A stretch of 64,000 nt of DNA from Tribonema minus (taxonomy: Eukaryota > Sar > Xanthophyceae > Tribonematales > Tribonemataceae), in assembly GCA_017506865.1 (NCBI GenBank), contig JAFCMP010000168.1, positions 124,001 to 188,000 of the forward strand, written 5' to 3'. The first letter of the stretch is position 1. Every line of letters begins with the position of its first letter. The notes below the pieces were generated by a model that was given only the letters and a program-made list of their open reading frames with translations, searched no databases and had not been told where the DNA came from. The position numbers and the translations under genes are program-made. Positions 9,157-21,765 of this stretch are shown here, one piece after another.

Positions 9157-12100
9157 CTATTGCGGGTCGCGCTTGTGCTGGTGGCGCACGACGGCGGGCA
9201 TCGCGTCGCCCGCGCCGCCGCTCACGGCGCCGACCTCGCGCAGGCTGTGCTGCGCGCTGCCGCGCCGCTTCGGCTGCGGCTGGCTCGCGTGCGGCGCCCA
9301 GCCGATCATGTACAGCACCTGCGGCAGAGGAGGGGAGGGCGATTTCGGAACGATGTTATATACACGAGGAAATCAGGCCAGGAGATATCAATCTCGAGTC
9401 CTTGTCTGGTGCACAGGCAACAGCAGCTGCAGCACGTGCGGCGGAAGGCAGGACAGAGCAGGTATTCCTTCCTGGTTGTTTGTCCTAGAGGCGTGGGTGC
9501 TGGGCCGAGCGACGTGAATGTTTCAGCACAAAGTCATTGGCTCGCATGCGTCTGCGGCGAAGCGCGGTGCAGAGGAGGCAGTTGCAGCAGCAGCAGTCAC
9601 GCGCGCCCAGCCGCACAGTCAGACGCTCGTGACGACGCCGTGAGGCGGTAGGGCGGTGCACGGCGTGCCTACTGCAGACTCAGATCACAAGACTTCAGCC
9701 TGGTGCCGAGCCTGGGCGCTGCGCGTGCGTGCGCTGCTGCCCCGATCAATCCCCCACCCCCCCCAGCAACAACAAGGACAAGCGGAAGGATGACGCGGAG
9801 CCCAAGGAGTGCGACACGCATGCGCACGAAGGCAGCAGCGGCTACGGTCAGCCTGCGAGCTGCGTGCGCATGCATCAAGTCAGCGAGCTCCGCTGACGGC
9901 GCTCGGTGCTGACTGCGTTGCGCGACAAAGGAGCCCCTGGCCTAGCATGCGACTACAGCGCTCGGCGCAAACTACTCGGAGCACACATCCTGCACACGGA
10001 CAACGGAAAACCATGAATAGCCCCTCTCAACCACGCCGCGCCGCGCCCCAACGCTCAGCGCAGCGTACCTGGAAACGTGGCTAGACAGAGCCGCTGTCCC
10101 CAAATCCTGCACATGGGCAGCGGACACTCGCAACAAGCCACTCTCAACCACGCCGCACCGTCACAACGCTCAGCACAGCGTACCTGGAACGTGGCGACAT
10201 CGGAGCCGTTGTCGGTGCCGTGGCGCTCCTGGTATGCACTGTTTTACTCGTGGCCAATTGCTACAGCAGCAGCGACCACGGCTATTGGCGTAAGGCACTT
10301 GCAGCTAACCATCCCTTGTCACCCAAAGCTCTACGATCTTTTGATTCGTTTCCATGTACTTCCAAGTACCTGGAACGTGGCGACGATGGAGCCGTTGTCG
10401 GTGCCGTGGCGCTCCTGGTGAAGTGCAAACTACTTCAAAATCTGGAATGAGGCAAAGACGCAGCCGCTGTCAGTGCCACGCCGCTGCAGCGCTCAGCGCC
10501 AACTACGAACTTCCGATCACCTGGAACGTGGCAACGACGGAGCCGCTGTCAGTGCCGTGGCGCTCCTGGTACAGCGCAGCGGCCGCGAGGAACGTGTCCC
10601 TGCTGACGGCGGTGCGCGGCGCGAGGACGGCGTTGCCCTCGCCCATCGCCTGGATGTGCTCCATCAGGGCGAAGGCGTTGGGGTACTCTATCTGGGGGGG
10701 GGGGCACAGCGCAGGGGATGGTACACAGGCGGTGCTGTCAAAATCAGCTACACTGGCACCGTGTTTTCGTGAGGGCGCACGGTGTACGCGCGCGGCGGCA
10801 GGTGGCGTCCGATGAGACGGCGCAATGAGTGATGGCGCCGTCTTGAGGGCAAGTCTTGGGGCGCGAGCACGAACGTGTGGCAGCGCTTCGCAGCACTGCT
10901 GCTGCAAAACCGCTGCACGAGCGGGCTGCGCCATGCCCCCAGCAGCCAGCTGTTCCGTGTGAGTACCCCCAAATGCAGTTCAGGGCTCAAGCACATCTCG
11001 CAGTAGTTCAAGACGTATTCTATGCTGTAAGGCCGGGAGGCCAGGGCATGCTGACAAAGCCACGTGCACAGCATTGGAGGTCTAGAGCAAAACGGGGCGA
11101 ACGCGGCGCTGCAATTGGAGACATGCGCAGAAGGCGACGTACGGTGCTTGCCACTTTGATCAGTGGCGCCCCCTTTATACCATCATTCCGCACCCATGTT
11201 TTGCTTTTTCTAGACCCAACCCCAATCCTAGGGCCCACCACCACCTATCGCACACGTGGTGCCTGCATGCTGACCCTACAATTGTACCCCTCTGAGGGCC
11301 CACCTGAAACGTGTCCTGGTCCACCGTGGGTATCGTGAAGCCCGCGGCCGCAAGCAGGTTGCCGCAGTCGGAGACGTGCGCGGAGGGCGAGGTGTGCGGC
11401 GACATGCCGCCCTCGCGCTCCTGCTCCGCCAACAGTAGGCATGAGCGCAGCTGAGGGGGGGGGGGGGGGGGGGGCATGTGAGAAGGGGGCGCTGCGCAGG
11501 GCAACGCATGAGCTAGAAATCACAAGTCGAGGTGGGGGGGGGGGGGGGGGGGGGATACAGCCAGCATCATCGCACGGCGAATCGCGTTTGACGACATGGG
11601 ATCGAGGAGACATGTCGCCCTCGCGCTCCTGCTCCGGCAGCAGCAGGCACGAGCGCAGCCGGGGGAAGGGGGCGGGGGGGGAGACTGTGGATGAGGTGCC
11701 TTGCAGATGGTGTACAGAAGCAGGGGGGCACTCAGGCAGCATGGGGGCAGGGCGGAGGACAGAAAGAGTCACTGCTGGAATGATGGAAGAAGGCAGGGCA
11801 TTTGAATGCATACAAACTACTGTACTCATACTGAGAAATTCGCCCGCTTGACTCAAGCAACAAGCGGCAACAGACGGAAAGTGGAGCAATCGGAACTGGA
11901 AGTACTGCAGGTGATGCGGAAAAGCAGTGTCGCCAAATAGATTGCTGATGGTGCAGTGCAGGTTTGACACCCAAACAAATCTTTGTAAAATTTTAGAAAA
12001 AGCTGTAATTTTTAATTAAAAAATTAGAATAAAAAATAGAATTAAACCATTATACACGAAAATTGCACCATATTACAAGGTCTTTTTTGTTGGATGGGTT

Positions 12101-15100
12101 CTTTTAGTAATAAATATTCTTTATGGACATAAGGGTTTAATTGGTAGAGTTGGGCCTGTTATCGTACATCTAAGTATTATATGTATTTTAATAGGAAGTA
12201 TTTTCGGCGCTGTTAAGGGATTTACTGCACAAGAGTTTGTACCAGTTTGTAAACGTGTTTCTAAAATAGATATTCGTTTTTCCACTTTTTGAGTCATTTT
12301 AAGCTGTCCAAATAAATAAAAACAAACCTGCGACTTTCAGATCATGAGCCTGACGACCCCCCCCCCCCCCCCCCGAAACGTGCTGTCAATTACGCATCGC
12401 AACCAGGCAAGCAGTTGAAGCGAGGAACGCACAAAGTGCAAACATGCAACTCGCCATGGCAGGTGCCCAGCGCGCAGAGGATCACGCTCTGGTGATGCGC
12501 GCACCGGCGGTACATACCGCGCGGCACCCACCGCAAACGACGCGCACCGGACCAAGCTGTACCACACATATTCCGCGCCTTACACTGTTCGCTCGTGCGT
12601 CGACTGCGGCGACTCGCCGCGGTGGCGCATACTTGCTGCAGCAGCGGCGCGCGACGCACATACCACACCTCACTCTGCGCATCCATGCTCTACGCAACCG
12701 TAGCCCTAGCTATGTGCAGCAGGCAGGTATGCAGGTATCGAACACGCACCTCCGTGAGCGTCTCGCCGCCGAGCATTGCGCCGATGAAGACGCCGTCCGG
12801 CTGCACGGCGCGCGGGGCAGAGCGGAGGCACGCAGCGCAGCGATCGCATCAGTGCTCAGGTGTCACGACTTTGTTCATGGCGGTGAACTGTGTGGCACGG
12901 GTGGACGCAGGTGGCGCCGCAGCTGTTGCAGCTTCGCGCAGTTAAGCAGATGCTCCGCTGCTGAAGCTTCATGGCGGTGAACGGGGAGTATTGGATGGGT
13001 GCTTTCTGCGACGCTGGGTCATTAAACTTCAAACACAACTTCAATGTAGCAGACGGCGCGCCTCTATGGCAGACAGCTGGCAACAGGCAGCCGGCTGGAG
13101 ACGCCCGCGCGCTATCGTTACGTCTGCTGCCACGTACCCGTGGAACACATGTTTCAACACAGCTGCGTGAGGCTTCTAAGTGTCCTGAGGTTTGTGCCGC
13201 TGTGGCAGACGCAGACGCAGGCAGTACTGACGCAACAGACCGCGACTTTGGCGTCTCTACGACCAGATCGACAGGGCACAACACAAGCAGTGCAAACGAG
13301 TACGCTGCCCCTCGCATGTCAGCGTGGATTGATCGAAGCCGGTCGCCCAGACTACGCGGAATATCATAGCAGCTCCGTGCACTCCAGGTGTGAGATGTCG
13401 CTGAACGTGACTTGACCGCCAACACTGCGCATAAGCCTACTCTGCCTATGCGCGACCCTCCGGGGGGTCAAAAGTACTGGAGTGGCGACTCTAATGTTGA
13501 GCACCCTGAGTGTTGTCTCGCGTGTTGCTCGGCGCCGTTGCCTGCGGCGCATCGACAGCGAGCTGACACCGAGCAGCGCGCGCGCGCACCCCCGTGCGCT
13601 GAGCGCACTGGTCATCGCAACGCCTGAAGGGCTTCCAGCAGCACATGATGATGTCGTTTCGGAGTGATTGTTGGTGTGCATTGAGACACTTCCTCAAGTG
13701 TTCACAAGATGCATGTAGATTCCTGGTAGCAGGCTGGACATCCACCATCAGGGCTTTTTCGCACCCCACGCATTAGTTTTAAATAAGAAGTACATGTTAC
13801 TGTTGAGGCAAGTGTACCTACATACCTTCAGGATGGACCGAATCTGCCGCAGCGTGCTGGGCAGGTCGTTGACCCAGTGCAGCGACAGGTTGCTGAGCAC
13901 CAGGTCAAATGTGCTGGCGTCGAAGTGAGACTCCAGGTCCTCCTCGTCCGCCTGCGCACGAGGCGCCACCGATTGAAGTTTCATGTGTGAGTTGAGGTGC
14001 AGGGAGAAGTGATGACAGTCGGCGCGCCGGTCCTCCAAACCGAGCCTTGCTAGCACGCGCGACAGGACAAGGCAGTGGTGGCGGTACTCCGAGCTTGATC
14101 CTGCTCAAATGACCGTCTTTTGCCGGACTTGAAGTTGCGTACCTCCAAGGTAAAAGCCGTTGGTACGGCACCGCAGCAAATTCCTGGGTGTGCCTGCAAA
14201 GCGCTCGGCGGGGCGGCACCATGGAGTGGGTGTACGCTCAAGATGGCGGAATCTAACTCTTACCCTAGCGTTGACCCCTAACCCTGACCCTGATAGGGTT
14301 AGAATTAGGGTTAGGGTTACCGACAGCCGCGCTCCCAGGCGCTGACAGGGCGAATGGTCAAGCGGCTGGCGCTGTGAAGATCTATTCTGTAGGTATGGTG
14401 CCAGAGCTGGCCATTCGTGCGCAGACATATAACTCGAGTTCATGCAATGCGCAGCGCAGCTGCTGCTGCGCCGGCCGGCAGTAACACCCGAGCGCCAAAT
14501 CAAATATACGACTACCAGTGCAGCAATCACTCGCCTGCCACTACCACTCAAGGAGCCCGCGCGCACAGACCTCCGTATGGGCATTTGCTGACAAGCAGGC
14601 TCTGCGAGCGGTCGACTGGGTCTACCGCGACTCCCAAGTACGAGTGTGATGCAGGGTGAGGGGGTAGGGCTGGGGGTTCTGCGCGTACGCCGCTGCTCAA
14701 GCACGCGCTGCTTCGCCGCCTCCGCGCAGTACAGCACACACACCTGTACATTGGGAGTGCTTCCAACTAAACATCTGATACAGTGCTCGCGCTGCGCATC
14801 ACCTTGACCATGACTCATTCTTGCTCAGGACGCGAAGAAGCCCAGACAAGCAGTACACCGACCACTACACAATGCCAATGTCTTTGTTGCAACATTGCAC
14901 GTTGCTCGACGATCAGCTGAACGAGGGTTCAACAGACGTTGTACTCAGTGACTTCGTACATACTTGCATCCAGGCTTAGCGCGCGCTCACCTGGACGTAC
15001 GACACCTTGACGCGGCGCCGCTGCTCCTCGGGGAGCGTCACCGCCGCCGCCTGCGCGCGCAGCAGCGCGCCCGCGCTCAGGTCGCACTGCACCAGCGTGC

Positions 15101-17355
15101 GCACGCCGCCGATGCCGCCCGTGCCGCCCAGCCCCGCCTTCTCCGCGATGAGCTGGCGTGGCCGTCGTTGAGAGATGAGAGAGCATCAGATGCGACTGTC
15201 CGTGACACCTTTCTACACTGTGATGATGTGTTTACGATAAGTTGATGACACTCAGCCCCCTCCTTCGCCGCGATAAGCCGGCGCAAGCGCGAGCACATGT
15301 GAGAAGGGCAGCGGGCAGGTGCGCAGGTGATCCCAGGGCCGTTGCTTTGAGTACGTCTACGTGGGTGGTTCTGATGTGCTGTGTGTTTGCAAAGTGTAAG
15401 CGCTGGCTGGCAGCTTTGCTGCGCGGGAAGCAGGTGCGCAGACATGTGTGCAGGCCGCGCGTGCTCTGACTGCATGTAACGGCGGGTTGCGCAGCTGTTG
15501 AGAGAGGTTGAGAGAAAAGAGAACTTCAGATACGACTCCTCGTGACACCTTTTCACACTGTGATGGTCTGTCACAGGTCTCTAATACTGTGGTACCGGCT
15601 GGTGCCACAAGCATGCACAGCAGGCAGCAGGCTAGCAAAAGTTGTATGGAGATTTTTCATTTGCTGATCACGCGAAGAGGCGCAGTGCGCGGGTGGCCGC
15701 TGCCAGCTCCCCCTGCTCCCCCTGCACACGCCCACACACAACTTCAAGTGTGACGTGCCCGGGCATCTCCACGGAGTAGCGTCCGGCATGTCAACCGCCA
15801 CTTGTTGACACAGCATGAGCCCCGACAATGTCATTTCGACCAACGGTATAGCCTGACCGCTGGGAGGGCCGGCAATGTGCCCTTTGCCCACGAGCCCAAT
15901 TTTTTGCATCGACACAGCACGAACTGACAGTCGCCTCGTAAGGAGTTCAAGCCAGCGCTGTCACCACTTACATACCTTGTACAGGTGCCCGGCGTGGCAG
16001 CCGACGTCGAGCGCCAGCGGGAACTCGCGGCTGATGTCCTCAATCCTGTCCGCGAGTATCGCCGCAATGTTCTCGCGCAGGTAGTCATAGTGCTCCGCGC
16101 CCGGCGCCACGGCGGCTGCGTCTCTCTGCAACGCCAGTGCATAATAAGCACAGTAGTGCACGGTGCCAGAGGCGGAGACATCAGCGGTAGCCTTGAAGCC
16201 GGAACTGGCTCATGGAACTTCATAGGGTTTGTCACGGAATGAACGCATTGCTGCTGAATGGGATTCGAGGCAAAGTGATGGGTTCGGGCTCAGCGCATTG
16301 GTGTAAGCTCAGCAGCTTGTTACTGCTGCGGTGCTGCCTCAAGGTCTTGTGCAGAATGGCAGCAGCGGCGCCAGTAGCGCTGCAGGAATGTCAGCATGTG
16401 CAATGGCGCGGACTCGTGAGCGCATTCCGAAGTGTCAGCGACAGGGCCAGAGTTGCAGTGAGGTCAATGCTCTGTTTGAAACCTGTCGCCGGCACACGCG
16501 GGGTGATATGTGCACAATTCTAAAGCGTTGCCGCAGCATGGCTGGCATAGTACAGGTCTGTTGTGTAACGAGCCAGAGCTTCATTGGAACAGCACGACAC
16601 AGCACAGCGCACAAAGTACACACGGCGCCACAGGCGTGCGGCCGCTGTTGTGCGTGTATGATGCGTCATGCCACCGCCTCAACCGCAGGTGGTCATGAAG
16701 AGACGCACTGTGTCAATCGCAGACGCTTCTGAAGCACAGATAGCCAGCAACACATGGGACGTCCGATGCACTGGCAAGGTCACGCGTGCCGTGCGAGGCC
16801 ACTGTGGCACTGCGCTGCCAGGTTTTACACAGCCATCAGTGCTATATAGTTGCAGTGCGTTACTAGTATTTGCCTGTCAGGTGAGTGCTGCTTGATGCTG
16901 TCCTTCCTATCAGAGCAACATTGCATCGCTTTCCCAATCACGCCAGGCTGCACGATCTAGCAGAATCACAATGAACCAGAGTTCGAACACGAGAGGTGAC
17001 TCACATACGGACGCAGAGAGCATAAGTATGAAGTCTGCATAGATTCAATTGGCACCCTCAAATCCATACAAAAGTCAGGCTGCAGAGCTGAATACATGAC
17101 ACAGGATCCAACTCAGAACAATCACGATTACTGTTGCAATGCAGTATCCCGTACCTGCGCCATCTTGACAGATCTGTCAAACACCTCCATGGATGACATT
17201 TCTCTTCGCGATTCACCGTGAGCAGCTCCTGCGTCACAGCTGCCGGCAGCGTCGAGGCTGCATCGTGGACAACGCCGGATCTGCCTTGCCAACAAGCCTG
17301 TTGCGGACGTGGGTGCCAACAGGCGCCTGTTGCTGCGTAATAAGCGTGCAGCCAT
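9157..17355 (-). CDS. NDUFAF5: NDUFAF5: mitochondrial complex I assembly factor, SAM-dependent methyltransferase fold
   Basis: Eight exons on the minus strand: 17355-17155, 16125-15976, 15152-14991, 13951-13826, 12800-12750, 11450-11304, 10691-10521 and 9318-9157 (TAG). Every exon is a multiple of three and all seven introns are phase 0. The product is 389 residues; the human protein is about 345. The N terminus [18 protein letters not shown] is Arg-rich without acids, typical of a mitochondrial presequence. Family landmarks follow in order: [11 protein letters not shown], the SAM-binding motif [75 protein letters not shown] and [12 protein letters not shown]. In animals this protein hydroxylates an Arg of NDUFS7 early in complex I assembly in the matrix; the same role is inferred here. 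Intron 5 holds a plastid DNA insert, intron 3 a telomere-like array, and introns 5 and 7 hold exon-edge copies. ATG 17355 is chosen because it gives the presequence. Confidence 0.95.
10055..10425 (-). repeat. three decayed copies of the 3' end of NDUFAF5 exon 7
   Basis: The true exon end and donor lie at 10521-10575 (plus-strand text CACCTGGAACGTGGC...). Copies lie at about 10066-10110, 10178-10232 and 10368-10422, all in intron 7 downstream of the exon. The last two keep the coding text for the QERHGTD region and a GT after the CAG. Confidence 0.85.
11598..11665 (-). repeat. copy of the start of NDUFAF5 exon 6 inside intron 5
   Basis: On the minus strand this reads [18 protein letters not shown], against the true exon start [18 protein letters not shown] at 11450 downward. 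It lies about 205 bp upstream of the real acceptor. The acceptor AG is lost in the copy (CCCCGG in place of CTCAG). A long G run (C run on the coding strand) precedes both. Confidence 0.85.
11965..12327 (+). pseudogene. ccs1: nuclear insert of plastid DNA carrying a ccs1 (ycf44/ResB) fragment
   Basis: A sharply bounded AT-rich island (roughly 30% GC by eye) inside GC-rich intron 5 of NDUFAF5. One frame, 12020-12292, reads a membrane protein segment with the Ccs1 signature: [20 protein letters not shown], then [17 protein letters not shown]. Ccs1 works in the thylakoid membrane in System II cytochrome c maturation with CcsA. Only about 90 codons of the much longer protein are present; the frame ends in TGA at 12290-12292. 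Codon use (AT-rich third positions) is organellar. It is on the opposite strand to the host gene and is presumably inert. A mitochondrial origin is less likely because this motif belongs to Ccs1. Confidence 0.85.
14268..14320. repeat. interstitial telomere-like array, inverted
   Basis: Runs of CCCTAA/CCCTGA-type units switch to TTAGGG-type units near 14294, giving an imperfect hairpin-capable array. It lies in intron 3 of NDUFAF5. Confidence 0.85.
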
Positions 17356-18026
17356 GAGGCCGGATAGCACCGCCTCTCTGATCAGATCACAACTCAAGAA
17401 CAGAACTTCAATGAGCAAAACTTCAAGAACAAGCACAAGCTTCAAGAAAGGTGAAGCTAAGAACATGGACGAAACACAAGTGCAGACCGTTAACAACTTC
17501 ATAAACTGGCTGGTCGCAGGACGACACTTGCGGCGCTCTGCGGGACCATCAACGTCCAGCGTACAATCACGACGCGATTCCCGAGTCAGCAGAAGTGCAA
17601 TACACCCCCAAGTTGCTTCCTGGTGCGTCTCGCAGAAACCCTCAATTGCCTGAACCTTTTATTCTGCTGCCTAAGACTCCCTTGACCTACGTCATTCCTA
17701 CACATTGTACACACAGTAGCGTGCGGACAAGTGACTGACACCATTATGCGCTGCCATTACCACATGAAATGTAAGGCAAGTGCAACCCTCCCTCTATGCG
17801 TGGGAGGACGGCATCAGTTGACCGGGTTTTGAAAGTATTTGCCGCTACAGTAATGAGGAGGGCTGGAGTCTGTTCTTGTTCTGCCTGACAAGGCGGCAGT
17901 TCAGCTTTGTGCCAATTGATTATGCGCGCGGCAAGCTATGTTGCTGAAATGGGATCTGAGGCAAGCGCACTCACTGCACAAGGCATGAAGTGAAGTCAAT
18001 CGTAGCATCGAAAATCAATTGATCAT
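17356..18026. other. upstream region of NDUFAF5, probable promoter area
   Basis: Lies between the NDUFAF5 start codon and the next minus-strand candidate. It contains the weak plus-strand frame described at 17411. No core promoter element can be named from sequence alone. Confidence 0.4.
17411..17653 (+). CDS. weak candidate ORF divergent from NDUFAF5
   Basis: An 80-codon frame from ATG 17411 to the stop at 17651-17653. It begins with a Ser/Thr/Lys-rich stretch and then reads TQVQTVNNFINWLVAGRHLR, which looks protein-like. A GT follows the Trp-Leu codons, so it could be a first exon. Its start is only 56 bp from the NDUFAF5 start on the other strand, so it may equally be the 5' UTR of that gene read by chance. 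No family is assigned. Confidence 0.18.
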   Translation: MSKTSRTSTSFKKGEAKNMDETQVQTVNNFINWLVAGRHLRRSAGPSTSSVQSRRDSRVSRSAIHPQVASWCVSQKPSIA

Positions 18027-18497
18027 TCAGCACTTGCTGTTCATAGCCGCAAGCATGTGGCATGGATGAAAGCAGAGCGAATCATCCGCAGGGAGGGGGG
18101 GGGGGGGGGAGCGGGTGCCGCCGGGGAGGTCCAACCATGGGTTGTCCGGTACCACGGACACCCAAAGGTTCCCAGGTTCAACGTTGTAGCCGTCATACCT
18201 CCCAGGCCTGCGGGCAGCCACTCTCCTTTGCGCCGCCTTGCAAGGCTGCTGAGGACCGACTTGCCAGCGGTGTGCACTGGCGGCGCATTTGACTAGCTGG
18301 CCGAACGTCCGCAGCACCCCCTGCTGCTCCAGCGTGTCGACCTCTGCTGCGCAGCGCTGCTGAGGGCTGGATTGCGATGCGCGACCGGCACGCGTCAGTA
18401 GCAGATCCACTGCCGCAGCTGCGGCCGCCACTGCAGCAGCAGCAGCAGCAGCGGCACGCTGCCGCCACCACGGTGTGACAGACGTCCCCTTTGACAA
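18027..18497 (-). CDS. candidate ORF, unknown function
   Basis: A frame of up to 156 codons on the minus strand, just downstream of BABAM2, with no ATG near its 5' end. Apart from an Ala run coded by a CAG-type repeat, it contains protein-like text: AEVDTLEQQGVLRTFGQLVK and GNLWVSVVPDNPWLDLPGG. A C run at 18096-18110 (coding strand) may be the pyrimidine tract of an intron, in which case the frame would be two exons. I cannot place it in a family. Confidence 0.28.
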   Translation of the reverse strand: MSKGTSVTPWWRQRAAAAAAAAVAAAAAAVDLLLTRAGRASQSSPQQRCAAEVDTLEQQGVLRTFGQLVKCAASAHRWQVGPQQPCKAAQRRVAARRPGRYDGYNVEPGNLWVSVVPDNPWLDLPGGTRSPPPPLPADDSLCFHPCHMLAAMNSKC

Positions 18498-18596
18498 CGA
18501 CCAGCGCTCATTCGTGGGTGCGCCCGCGCACCCAAGGCGGCCGTGAAGAGCTCAAGGTGCGCAAGCGCTGCCGCCGCCGCCGCTGCTGCGTCTACG

Positions 18597-21500
18597 TCAT
18601 CGCTCCGTCTGGTGCGGCAGCTCGCGGCACACGTGCGCAAACAGCTCCGCCGCGACGCGCTCCGGCGGCCAGCGCGGGCTGCGCGCGCAGAGACGCCGCG
18701 AGTGTGCGTACACATGGGGAGGCAGCAACGGCGGCAGCGGTGCGTGAGGAGAGCTGCGCGCGCGGCGCCGCGGCGCGGTGTACGCATCGGGAAGCGTGGC
18801 TGCAGGGCGAGGTCAGCGCCCGTGTGCATGAGTTTCGGTTGCGCTCCTGCAAAGGACCTCTGACGGGCAATGTGCGCATGGAATGGTAGTGAGAAATCTG
18901 GTGTCGATATCCGCTTTCACGTGTGAGCGGGATGCGGGGCGCCCCCCCCCCTTCTGCGCCGCGCCGCGCTGCAAGGCGGCGTGTGCCGTACTGCGAGTGC
19001 CGCTGCCCGTCCCGGATGGCGTTTCCATTGCAGACGTGTGCACTAGGCATGCTCACGCCCGAGGGCAGGAGATGACAGGGACGTGCACACAATCAAGTGA
19101 CACCCTGAGACTCTTCCGCTCCGCTGTAGTGAGCGCAGTGTCCGGCAGCGCCAGTTGCAGCTGCGACAGCAGCGTACGCACACGCCACGCCTCACCTAAA
19201 CTCGTGCCGCGCGTGTCGATCGACCAGCGCTCGGCGGACAGCAGGTCCACGGCACAACGGGCGGCCCTGCGTGATGCCCTGAAACTTTCGCCGTAACGAG
19301 CGCGCCGTCTAGCAGCGTCAGTTGCAGCTGCGATGGTGGCGTACTACGCGCCGCAGCTCACCTGTACTTCAGGCCGCGCGTGTCGATCGGCCAGCGCTTG
19401 GCCGACAGCAGGTCCACGGCGGCGAGCGCGGGCGCCTCCTCCGGGAACGCCGGCGGCAGCGCGACGCGGATCACGCGGCTGACGGGCGTTGCCGAAGCGC
19501 CCTCCGGCTTTACCTGCGCGCGCATGTTGGGAGGGGGGGGGGGGGCGCTTGAGCGCACCGCCGCACTGCGCGAGCGCGGGATCATCTGTTCACACGACAG
19601 GTGCTGAGGGCGTTTCATGAGTTGTGCGTGACGATGCGGATGCCGCCGCTGACGCGGTGCCTTGCCGGAAGGGAGAGAGGGGAATGCGAACGGTACACAC
19701 ACCCATAATCTTGCCTCCTCTGCACACAAATGGAAGCCGTCGCCAAGGAAGAGGCGAACGAGCGATGCATGTATGCCAGGGGACTGCTCGCGGGCATCGC
19801 GGGCACTCACTACAACTTGGATGACCGGATCGTGCCGCTGAAAGGCGGTGTGCGGCACTCCGGCCCAGTGCGCACGTGCGTGCAGCGAGATGGCACCCAG
19901 AAGAGGGATGAGAGGGGAGGGCAAGGACAGGGCGAGGGACAATTTCGAGGCAGCGCCGCTGCAGCAGTTGCTGGCGGTGCACGCGCCCTTCCGCAGCAGC
20001 GCTCAGGCTCCGCGACGTCGTCGTGCTCGGCATCACGCGGCGCGCGCGCTTCGCAGCTCGGCACTCAGCCAGCAGCGGAGGGCATGTATGGTGCTGAGCG
20101 CTGCTGTTGCACCAAAGCTACATTGTACAGCACCACCGAAAACTGCCGCCGCCCCACCTGCACGCAGACGTGCGCCGCGCCGAAGTCCGCGGCGTCGAAC
20201 TCGCGCATGCCGCTGCGCGCGGCCAGCGCCTAATGCATTCGCTGCATGATTTGAGGCATATGTTGAAAAAAAACTCTGGCGCAACCTATCGATGCCCGAG
20301 AGCGATAGAGATCACGCTGCGTGCACGCCCACCTGCACGCAGAAGTGCGCCGCGCCAAAGTCCGCGGCATCGTACTCAAGCATGCCGCTGCGCGCGGCGA
20401 GCGCCATGATCAGTGCGCGCCGCCGCGCCCACGGCGCCACCAGCGCGCCGCGCGCTGCCGCCATGTACTCCGGCAGCGCCGCCGCCGCCGCCGCCGCCGC
20501 TGCGCCGCCGCCGCCTGCGGACGCCCACGGCGGCGGCTTGTACGCGGCGCGCGTCGCCGCCATCTCGGCGGGGAACCGCGCCGTGACGTCTATTGCGGTG
20601 CGGACGGCAAGTAGGATGTGAGTGGTTTATGGTCAGTTGACGCTTTGACGAGCGGCTGCGTGGTTGTAGGAAGGGGGGCGCTGCAGCAGGCAGGTGCGTG
20701 GTCTCCGGGGAGGGAGGGCGGGGGGGAGAGCGATGCTGCTGCTGGCGAGGAGTGCTGCAGCGACGGGAGATGGGGCGCACACGACATGAACTCTGCGTAG
20801 TATGGGTACGCGCTCTCTGCGGTGATGGAAGGGCTCCAGCGGCAGGGTCTGCGGGAGACTGGGCGAGAGCGACCGCCATCGGCCAGTGTCATGGAATCAC
20901 CTCGACTCCTTGCCGTGGCGCACCTGGCCGTGGTGCGCGCTGCAGACGGCCAAACGGCATGTGGATACACAAGCACCGGCCGCGTAGTCATACAAACTAG
21001 TGCCTGTCGTGTAGTCGCGTGTGTGCTGTACGAGCGTAGCGCAAGACGCAATACCCCTAACCCTGACCCTAGTCCTAAGATGCAGCGACCGCCGGCCAAT
21101 GCGCTCTGCCCTCCATGAGACGAGCCAGTGCGTGACGACAGCCCCCACATACGTCTTGCGCGGCGCTGCTGTGATGGCTGTGCATGCGGTGAGCGCCGCT
21201 GTGACTGCTGAAGTCGCCGCAGTCATTGTTACCTGTGCTGCAATGCCCAGGGGAAGCCAATGCGCATGCGATAACCTGAGCATCGCGCCGCTGGCAGCAC
21301 TAGCTTGCCCCCCTCCCCCCCTCCCCCCCCGCATCCCGCGCCACATCAGCCGCACGTCCCGCTACTCAAAGCCGGCGCGCGCATCCTAGAGATACCCCAA
21401 CACGCCAGCAGCGGGGCACTCAGCGGGTTTTTTAAAGCTTTCACCTCGCGCCTCACAACTCACGACCTCCCTGACGTCCATCTGACACACTCGACCCCGT

Positions 21501-21709
21501 GAAATCAAATTTGACCATGTGAGCTGCACCACTTAGACTACTACCCAGCCACGCACACGGTGCGCTGGAACTCCACCGCCGTCCCAAGTTCCGAACCCAT
21601 CTTTGCGCAGCAGCACACGCGCTGCTGCCCGCCGCCGCCGCCGCCACACGCGCTCCACCCCATGAAACCCGTCTCGCGCAGCCAGCAGCAGCAGCAGCAG
21701 CGCGAGCGC

Positions 21710-21765
<56 letters not shown>

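Noticed and set aside
9157..9159. TAG stop of NDUFAF5 as proof that TAG is always a stop here
   Set aside because: A TGA follows six codons later in frame, so this one case cannot decide the code. Absence of in-frame TAG in about 3,900 exon codons is better evidence for TAG as stop.
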